64,000 nt of DNA from Isoetes taiwanensis (taxonomy: Eukaryota; Streptophyta; Lycopodiopsida; Isoetales; Isoetaceae), in contig JAJEKV010000224.1 of NCBI GenBank assembly GCA_021234155.1, forward strand, positions 248,001-312,000, read 5' to 3'. A program made the position numbers and the translations under genes. The notes beneath the pieces were generated by a model. That model saw only the letters and a program-made list of their open reading frames with translations. It searched no databases and was not told the origin of the DNA. Numbering within the stretch: the first letter of the stretch is position 1; each line of letters opens with the position of its first letter. Positions 56,672-64,000 of the stretch are shown in pieces.

Positions 56672-56742
56672 ACCCCTCACAGAGTGCACCCAGACCCTTT
56701 CGGTTGGAATCCAATCTGGCCCAGGCGCACTGTGTGAGTGGT
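56672..56742. repeat. cruciform-forming inverted repeat, copy 2
   Basis: Same outer arms (ACCCCTCACAGAGTGCACC / GGCGCACTGTGTGAGTGGT) 214 bp downstream. The inner loop differs (CCAGA...TCTGG with TTGGAATCCAA), so pairing is kept although the sequence changed. Confidence 0.9.
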
Positions 56743-56791
56743 GGGTGTTTTGAAGTATGGTGAACCCAAATGAATGCCTCGTACCTTCGCT

Positions 56792-56951
56792 AATGCCACG
56801 ATTCTATTGCAATAGCAATAGAATCGACATTCCTTGGATGGGGACGCCCTATCTTGCTCTCCTATTTATACCGCCTTCTTCCTCATTTCCAGCCATCGGC
56901 GTTCTCTTGAGCTCCTTTCTATTCTGCTCATTTTTGGCTCCACAAGTTTCC
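56792..56951 (+). repeat. promoter-like cassette, copy 1
   Basis: 160 bp almost identical to 62346-62505. It starts with a 12-bp inverted repeat CGATTCTATTGC-AATA-GCAATAGAATCG. CATTCCTTGGATGGGGACGC follows, then a TATA-like CCTATTTATACCGCC (56859) and a C/T-rich leader ending CTCCACAAGTTTCC. Confidence 0.9.
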
Positions 56952-59900
56952 ATCCTTGCACTCACAACTAGAAATCAATCTTTCTGAAAGGTATGCATTT
57001 GATTGTTAGCGGTTTGGTTTATTTTTGTTTTTGGTCCGTTTGCATCCTCTCCTTGTCTTGTTCTGTTTCGGTGGCGTTGTGCTCTAGCTTACAGGATGGA
57101 ACCGTGGTTGTGGATGAGGTTAGTTTTTTCCTTATTTGATTTTCGTTTGCACGTGTTTGTGATGGAGTCGTGATTGTGGATCGAGGTTAGTTTTTTCTAT
57201 CTCCAATTTCTTTTGCAAGTAGCTATCTCTTGGTTTATGATGAGTCATGGTTTATGAATCGATACCTTGTCAGCCTTGGCTAGGTTTGGCTTCTGTTGTG
57301 GAGCTCCACTTCGGCCAGATTTCATAAATCGGTTCCAGTTTTCGGATGGGCCGGATCACAGTTCCATGCTCTCTTTGTTCAGTTTTTTTCAGATCTGCTC
57401 CTCTGCAGGTTTTGCATATGGGCTAGCCACCCAATTCCTAATTAGAACCCACTTCTGAGCCTGCCCATCTTTGCATCCAAGCCCAAAAAATCTGTTTATC
57501 TTATGGTTATGGCAGGAGCTCCTGTTGGGTCACTCCAGCAAAGGCGTCTCTTGAGTTGTGATAAAGATAGCAGATCCCGATCTGGGCGATGGTTGGCTAG
57601 ACCGGAAACTGGTTCTGCTCATCCGAGGACCAGATCGACTTTTCTTATGCTAGATGGATCCCCTTTTGGCCGATCTCTTGGCTTCTAGCTCGGTCTCAGA
57701 GGTTTCTTTTCTATCTCAGATTTTCTGATCAAATCTGTTTGGGTTCTTGACTGCCTTCTATTCCGTAGCCAGATCCTTATGTGTGCCATAGATTGGGTGG
57801 ATCGAGTCGATTATCGTGGTCGGCATCCCCCGAAGACAATTCGCCGATTCTCAAGAACCGCCCTCCGCCTCTGCCGCAGGTGGATTTTCAAGGGGATACC
57901 GGGTCATGGTTTCCCATGGCCCCTTGGCTGGGGGGATACCGGGTCCTCGCTTTCCTTTGATAATTTATTGTATTGGTTCTATAGCTTTGCTTTGCATTTT
58001 TTGTTTTTTCGCTGACATCCGCATTCCCCGGGCTGTGTGCTCCTTTGATTTTTGTCATCCTTGTTCCTACTTAATGTTGGCGGTTCTGTGGAAACTATGT
58101 TTATAATTTTGATTTCCAAATTGAGTTGCCTTAATCTTGGATAAACTACCTTGTCTATCTATTGGAAGGTTGGTGGCCAGTAAGTAGGAGTCATATAAGA
58201 CATATGCCTCGAGCGTTTAATGCTCCAAGATCAGTTCCCTGTGGACCTTCGTATGCACATGTTTCTACATAACACCAACACATCTCGTTGTTTTTTGCAA
58301 TGGTCTTACTTTGGCTTACTCTTTCTACATTTGCCTAGATTTCTTTTTGCGAGGTTCACAATTGTTTGCAGCTAGTAACGAGGTTTTTGTGTTGGGCACA
58401 CGAATCCAATTCGCCTTTTATTCGACATGTATCGCTGTTGTATCCAGGCCGAGCGAGAACCTAGCTTTGATCCCGATCCTCTGGGCAAGGCCTAGATTGG
58501 TGCACAGGGTCTGGCGGAATCCTACTTTAATATCATTGGAGTTTTTGCGTCAACATGTGAGATTGTGGCCTATTGGTAAGGTCTCTCTTTTCTAGTTTCC
58601 AGAGATGGGATCCTGGATCCCACTAGCAAGGTACGTTTTTTGCATCTTTTGTGTTTAAACATTTCCATCTATTTATTTTGCCCAGGGATATATTTGTATT
58701 TTCACGTCAAAACATGTCCAATTTTAGCATTTTTGCGTCTAAACTTTTTCATCTATTAATTTTTGCTAAAAGATGTGTTGTTTTTTGTGCCTCCTCATAT
58801 TGTTGATTTTCACATTTCACTTTCAATTTTTTAAGCTTTTGACACATGTAGAGTTCCATTTTTTCGTGATATTCTTTTGATGCATGTAAGTTCCAGTTTC
58901 TATTGTTCGGTTTAAAAAGACATGCGAAGTTCCGTTGTTTAATTTCGCTTCCTCTGCTTGTATTAGCATGTTGTTCTTGCAGGCTTGCATCCATTGGGCA
59001 TATAGTGGTTTCTATCGACTATCTAGTTTATTACTTGACTATTCCTTAGTTTTCCATCTTTTCAGTCTATGATAGTGGTATTTTGTTAACCTCTTTCTGC
59101 AGGCTATGGGTCCCCTATGATTGCTGATTTTTACGATTACGTGGTTCGTCGGTTCGTTAGGGGTGATTCTTTTCTCTCTATTCTCGTCGTCTTGTAAGTT
59201 TTTTTTTTTTTGGTATTCTCTATGCTTGCACTATTTCTTTTACCACATGTTTTCAATTACAAAATATTTTATATTTTGTATGGTCCTTGCTTCGTTATTC
59301 CAATTTTTCTCCACAGCTTCGAGACATTCTGTGCTTCTGGTACCATTGCTCGTTTTTTCCCATTTTTTCTTTCTGGTCATGGTTTTCAATTTTAATTACT
59401 TTTTTCCTTTTGTGTTGTGTGGATTCTTTGTTTTTCCGTCAAAATTCGTTATATTTTGCAGGTATGGTCCATTTTAATGGCTTTTTGCTCCTCGAATTTG
59501 TTGGCTTATTAGCCTTTTCGACTTTGCTATTTGTCCCCTTAGATTTATTTGTCCCAGTTCTCTTGTTTCTGGCCTTTGTTTCATTCCAACCTCTTTTCAA
59601 TGCTGCCACATTCTTTTTGTCCTGAATTATTCCATTTACTTCCACGACATGGCTTTGACCAAGGTTGTCAGCTGCTCTTTTTTATTCTTGACTGCCCTTT
59701 GTACCGCTTACTCCCTCATTTAGGTCTTGCTTATTCTTGGTCACCCGGTATTCAACTTCCTTCCTTTCTTCTGGTTTGTTAATTTCTTTTACACCATTTT
59801 TCTATTATTTATATGCTCAGTAACTTTATTCACGATCTCGTTTCCCATACTCCGTCGATTTTTTCTCCTTAGATTCTTCGTGTTCGGTTTATATGGTTCG

Positions 59901-62311
59901 ATGTTACATTGTCTGAGCATTAGTATTGCATCTAATTTTGTTCCTTTTTTGTCCAACTACCTTATTTCATGTTGGTTCATCTTTCGTCGCTTGTCTAGTC
60001 TCATTGATCACCTTGAACACTGCTCTGTCGTTTCATTTGGTGACTTTGTTGTTTTCATATCCTCTTGTCGTTGTGATATTCGTTGAATTTGTCTGCGATG
60101 TCCTGACTCATTGTCCCACTACTACGATGGCTTTCCTGCTCAGTTTGATATATTTCCTAGTTTTGATCCGATTCTTTTTTCTTCTTCGTCTCGAGTTGGC
60201 TCCTTTTATTTGTTTTTATATATTAACTTCCCATTGCCTCTTTTATCCACTTATTTCTTGTTTTTAGGGTTTTTACTCTGCATGTCTCATTTGTTCACTC
60301 TTGTTAATTTATTTTTTCTCTGTTTTCCACATATTTTTAGTTCCTTTCTTGTTCTTTTATAGGTTCTTGTTTGTGTTTCCTTTGTCAGTTAATCTTAGAT
60401 TCTCATTTAGTGCTTTTTAGTTCAATTTTTTGTTTGTTTTTTGTTTTACTTCAATTTTTTGTTTACTTCGCTCTTTGGATTTTAGTGTTAGTGTCTCTTT
60501 TAGTTTTTTAAGTTCATTTTTTAGGCATTTTTTCTATGTACCCCCTTTGCTCCATATATTCATCAAGATCCTTTCTAGTTCACTCTCCTTCATTTATTCT
60601 TTAACCTCTTAAATCGCCTTGGGTCCTTTCTTGATTTACCTAGTGAGAGGTCGTGATTTGTCCTTTCAATTTAGTTTAACGTCTTGAAACGACTTGGCTC
60701 ATTTGCTCCTATTTGTTTTGTCTGGCCCTATTTGTATTTGGCCTTGTGTTGGACTAACACTTTGCATTGCATATATTGTACATGTCGACTCGGATTCCAT
60801 GCCCTTATATTTTCACATGTGGTTCTACTAGTTTATCTTGTCTATTGGTTTGTTGGTTAGTTCTATTTACACATTACCTTAGGTTGTTCCGCTTTTAATG
60901 TTTTGGTTGCGATTGTTTTCATTGCTCCGCTGTGTCATTGTACCTCTTTTTGGTTATATGTTTTCCATAAGTATCAATTTTTCCTTTGTTTCCTACATGC
61001 TCCATTTGCTTAGCTATTTGGTTAGGTCACATTTGCTCTATTGACAGTCCTATTATGCCTGGTGCACGTTGTTTCATTAGTCTCCCTTTGTTGCCCCATT
61101 GGCTTTGTCGATTCTTGGTGTTGCAGAAACCTTAGATCATATTATCCCATTTGTCGCTTGTTCCTTTTCCAGTTTGCTCTGCTTGGCCATGTTGCGCCAT
61201 AGGTCTTTGTTCTCCGTTTATTGCATTGATCCCGTTCCACATGCATATCTCTTATCCTATTAGTTTGGTGTTAATAGTCTCGCATTCAATTATTCCAGTT
61301 TTAGTCCATGTTCTCACGTTGGTTCAATTTTATTCCATGGGGCCCTTTCTTGACTCATTTTCTCCTTCAGTTTCCAGTCACAGTTTTTATTTCTCTCTCT
61401 TGCTCTTTTTCTCTGAAGTTTTTGAGTCTATGTATTTCCTTCTTATTTTTTCTCTTCTATTGCCCGTAGTTATATTTGTTCTTTAGTTCGCTTTCGTCTA
61501 TTTGGACTCCATTAATCAGGGTTTACTCACTCCTTCTGTCTCATTTGCGTCTTTGGACCGTTACCTTCGCCTCATTTCTTTTCCTCTCATTATTTCCCTT
61601 GTTTTGCCTTTAGCATCGTTTTTATGATGTCGTCGCTTTCTATTTTGGAATCTCTCTTCGCATCATGTTGTTGTCTCAGGTGTGCCTTGTTATTGTCAAG
61701 TTTTTTGATCTCCATTTCTTTGATCTAGTTTGTCTTTTTAATCGTTATCGTCTCCTTGTTCTTTTCTCAGTTGTCCATTTTCTCCCTTGGGTCTGGCTTT
61801 GCGAATATGTCATTGTTCGATCTCTTCCCTTGTCTGATATTCTCTTTGACCCCGTTATCTCCTTTGTGTAGTGCCTTTTTTGCTTTTACTTTAATTGGCC
61901 TCTTCTTTCCACTTGTCGGCCTTACTTCATTCATCCCATCGACTCCTTTTGTTCCCAGTCCATTATGTTTGTGCGTATTTACCTCCTTTGCTTCTTTTAT
62001 CTTTGGGCTTACTTGCACCTTTGTATTACGCTAGTCCTCTGGGTTACATATTTCTACCTTTACTATGTCTCCTCTTGCTTCGTCTTACTTCTCTTTCTCT
62101 GTTGGCATCCATATATCATGCTTTGTGCCTCTGCGTTGATTATCGATTACTCTATCCCCCTTTGCTTCATGATTTCTTTGTTTGCCTCCTTTGCTTTGAT
62201 CTTTTCCAATCGTCTCTTACGCCAATTTTCTTCATGCGTTTCGCTTTTGGACGGTTTTCCCTTGTCATCTTGGTTTGATCTATTCTTTTTGAGGTTGATT
62301 CCTCTTCTATC
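56952..62311. other. T-rich plus strand, no gene recognised
   Basis: About 5.4 kb of strong strand asymmetry: T dominates, A is scarce, with many TTTTC/TTTGT runs, most extreme from 59100 to 62300. The many ORFs of 60-130 codons are hydrophobic Phe/Leu/Ser-rich by-products of this composition, with no domain or shared start. No introns, tRNA or repeats of note were found. Confidence 0.6.
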
Positions 62312-62351
62312 GGCCAACTACTTGTTTCATAGGACCCATCCTAGGAATGCC
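62312..62351 (+). repeat. 40-bp direct repeat X, copy 1
   Basis: GGCCAACTACTTGTTTCATA plus GGACCCATCCTAGGAATGCC recurs exactly at 63393-63432. Here it abuts the promoter-like cassette. Confidence 0.95.
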
Positions 62352-62505
62352 ATGATTCTATTGCAATAGCAATAGAATCGACATTCCTTGGATGGGGACG
62401 CCCTATCTTGCTCTCCTATTTATACCGCCTTCTTCCTCATTTCCAGCCATCGGCGTTCTCTTGAGCTCCTTTCTATTCTGCTCATTTTTGGCTCCACAAG
62501 TTTCC
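62346..62505 (+). repeat. promoter-like cassette, copy 2
   Basis: Near-identical to 56792-56951. Because repeat X precedes it, the inverted repeat is longer here: arms 62335-62364 (CCCATCCTAGGAATG...TTGC) and 62369-62396 (GCAATAGAATCGACATTCCT...GGG) with loop AATA and only a few mismatches. TATA-like CCTATTTATACC follows. Confidence 0.92.
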
Positions 62506-62720
62506 CGCCCCCCCTCTCCCTCTGATATATTTGAGCTTGTTTCATTTCTTCACCCTACTTCTCGTTTTCATATTTCGTTCCTTTGTTAAAGTTGCTCCCT
62601 TTCTTTTTAGTCTATGTCTGTCTAATCTTCTTTACTTCTCGAGTCACCTTGTAGCCCCTGATATCCTCCATGCCTCCTTTCTATCTTTTTTGGAAGTGCA
62701 TATGTTCTTATTTTTTCATG

Positions 62721-63218
62721 TTTCTCGATGTGGCTCTGTCGCCTCTGAGACTTTCTTATCATTTGTTCTTTCTCAACGTGGTTATGGCCTTCGAGATATG
62801 ATTTCTTGTTATTTTTTCTTGACATGGCGAGTATTTTATTTATTCATTCATGTTTTCTCTCGGTGTGGCGTTGTAGCCTCTCAGTCAATATTTTATTCAT
62901 ATTTTCTCTCGGCGTGGCGTTGTTGCCTCCGAGAATCATATTTATTGGTTTTTCTCGGCGTGGCGCTGTAGCCTCCGAGGCAGCACTAATCGGTTGTTTT
63001 TTCCCGCGATGGTCATTCCGCGGACGGTTCCCGATTAGTCGGCTGTTGTTTCTTTCTCGGCGTGGCCCTGGAGCTTCCGAGTCGTCTTGCCTATGGCATT
63101 TAACTCATTGACGGGTTATTTTTCTTTCAGCCTTGATTCTGCAGGATTGTTTCAGGTCTTATGCTTGCCATAATGCGTGGGGTCGTTCTTTCTCGGCGTG
63201 GCCCTGGAGCCTCCGAGT
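62721..63218 (+). repeat. array of TTTCTCGGCGTGGCG-TAGCCTCCGAG motifs
   Basis: About eight copies at 62721, 62769, 62855, 62905, 62950, 62998 (variant CCCGCGATGGTCATTCCGCGG), 63052 and 63189. Each begins with T-run plus CTCGG and ends CCGAG about 20 bp later, so each can form a small hairpin. The last two are part of a tandem duplication of about 136 bp (63081-63152 versus 63217-63289). Confidence 0.88.
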
Positions 63219-63392
63219 CTTCTTGCCTATGGCATCTAACTCATTGACGGGTTATTTTTCTTTCAGCCTTGATTCTGTAGGATTGTTTAAGGCTTTGTGA
63301 TTGCCATAGTGCGTGGGGTCGTGGGGTCGTGCTTCAACTATTTGCTTGGGTTTCATCAAAAACCTAAGAAGGCGTGGTTCTTCTTCCCGTTG

Positions 63393-63432
63393 GGCCAACT
63401 ACTTGTTTCATAGGACCCATCCTAGGAATGCC
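63393..63432 (+). repeat. 40-bp direct repeat X, copy 2
   Basis: Identical to 62312-62351. Here it leads into a different promoter region. Confidence 0.95.
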
Positions 63433-63493
63433 CTAGTTTGTTTTTTTTTTTCCCCATATGAATTGCAGGTCCCAACCCTAAATTCCACCTCCC

Positions 63494-63516
63494 TATAAAT
63501 AGAAAATTAGGGTTTC
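63494..63516 (+). promoter_or_regulatory. TATA box and telo-box upstream of the H3-tail ORF
   Basis: TATAAATA at 63494-63501, then TTAGGGTTT (reverse telo-box) at 63508-63516. The ORF start lies about 105 bp downstream of the TATA box, which allows a 5' leader of about 75 nt. Confidence 0.6.
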
Positions 63517-63602
63517 CATTTTACCCCCACCTTTCCCGGAGAACAGCTCGCCCAAGAAGACGATCTTCAGGCGCCAAAGCTCGAAACCCGACAAACAAAA
63601 GC

Positions 63603-63968
63603 ATGGCACGGACGAAACAGACTGCCCGCAAGGTTATGCCACCCGGTTATGTGAGCGCCCAGGAGCGAGCCATCCGACAGAAGGCCAGACGGAGGCAAGT
63701 GCACATCGGGGAAGAGGCGGCACCGGTTGAACCACCTAACCCTAACCCCAAGAGCGTGAACAGTGCACGGAGCACCTTGATTGGGGAGGCGACGGGGGCG
63801 AGCCGAGGAGGGAGCCGGCCGAGGGAGATCTTCGGGATAATGAGGAACCGTGAGCCGAACCAAAGAAGAAGAAGAGGGAAAGAGAAGAAGGCGAAGCCGA
63901 GGAAATCCAAGGCGAGGCCGGAAGGAAAAGGAAGAACTAAGAAAGAGGAGGGAGGAGAAGGAATGTAA
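63603..63968 (+). CDS. basic protein with an exact histone H3 N-terminal tail
   Basis: 121 codons. Residues 1-10 are MARTKQTARK, identical to histone H3 through K9 (counting from Ala after Met removal). Val replaces Ser10 and no H3 fold follows. Residues 11-32 are VMPPGYVSAQERAIRQ-type then KARRRQ. A Pro-rich linker (about 38-50, EEAAPVEPPNPNPK) and an Arg/Lys/Glu-rich tail (84-121) follow. The start is the first ATG after a TATA box, and the context AAAGCATGGCAC is good for plants. The H3-like residues carry K4 and K9, substrates of histone methyltransferases and ligands of PHD/chromodomain readers. No transmembrane or signal sequence. It sits in transposon-derived sequence, so it may be the first ORF of an element that continues past the window. 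A host gene fragment or chance are alternatives, though ten exact residues from the initiator Met make chance unlikely. Confidence 0.6.
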   Translation: MARTKQTARKVMPPGYVSAQERAIRQKARRRQVHIGEEAAPVEPPNPNPKSVNSARSTLIGEATGASRGGSRPREIFGIMRNREPNQRRRRGKEKKAKPRKSKARPEGKGRTKKEEGGEGM

Positions 63969-64000
63969 GAGGGAAGAAAGGAGGAAGCGCAAAGAGGAGC

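Noticed and set aside
59121-62971. Many hydrophobic ORFs resembling membrane proteins
   Set aside because: Phe/Leu/Ser/Cys richness follows directly from T-rich DNA; overlapping frames look equally hydrophobic.
63567-63992. 141-codon minus-strand ORF opposite the H3-tail ORF
   Set aside because: Low-complexity Ser/Leu/Arg reading of the purine-rich coding strand; no start context or domain, while the plus strand has promoter signals and a meaningful N-terminus.

Overview
This is nuclear DNA of a land plant from a repeat-rich, slowly decaying part of the genome. The evidence is tRNA-iMet-type primer-binding sites (TGGTATCAGAGC), Ty1/copia and Ty3/gypsy pieces, two L1-type LINEs, an intron-containing microsomal P450, and debris of plant genes (AP2/ERF, class III peroxidase, NDR kinase, calcineurin-B-like EF-hand protein). 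The style of the LINEs and the depth of decay suggest a large-genome vascular plant, perhaps a non-flowering one. That is inference only.

Layout. 0-5 kb: a duplicated 0.3-kb sequence, an NDR-kinase scrap and the exons of a calcineurin-B-like gene broken by a 31-bp duplication. 5.5-15.9 kb: one copia family, heavily rearranged. A 1.2-kb repeat appears as two inverted arms (6348-7546 and 11380-12588) around minus-strand copia sequence in which the RNase H piece lies before the RT. Another minus-strand piece is duplicated outside the arms, and a plus-strand copy follows. 16-19.4 kb: AT-rich DNA with small tandem repeats. 19.47-33.56 kb: a second copia element with matching LTR sequence at both ends, split by about 9.7 kb. 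The split contains a GC-rich LINE (itself holding an 830-bp DNA transposon with a 9-bp target duplication), an array of TCGAC/GTCGA hairpins, a dead AP2/ERF gene and low-complexity DNA.

34.2-36.6 kb: dead pogo/Tigger-like DNA transposon (minus strand). 37.4-38.9 kb: an apparently intact two-exon P450, the best candidate for a working gene. Its 3' flank is duplicated about 1.9 kb downstream. 42.1-43.4 kb: gypsy-like gag without pol. 43.97-44.15 kb: lone peroxidase first exon. 46.4-48.1 kb: second LINE, close to intact, followed by a (CT)n tract. 49.4-54.2 kb: third copia element with 5' and truncated 3' LTRs. 54.2-63.6 kb: a coiled-coil ORF fragment (minus), an LTR-like promoter and PBS, two large cruciform-forming repeats, a promoter-like cassette present twice, and about 5.4 kb of strongly T-rich plus strand.

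The window ends with an ORF (63603-63968) whose first ten residues are exactly those of histone H3 (MARTKQTARK), followed by an unrelated, very basic protein, behind a TATA box and telo-box. This possible H3-tail mimic is the most striking observation. Nearly all other ORFs are transposon remains. Apart from the P450 and perhaps the H3-tail ORF, I see no intact host gene.
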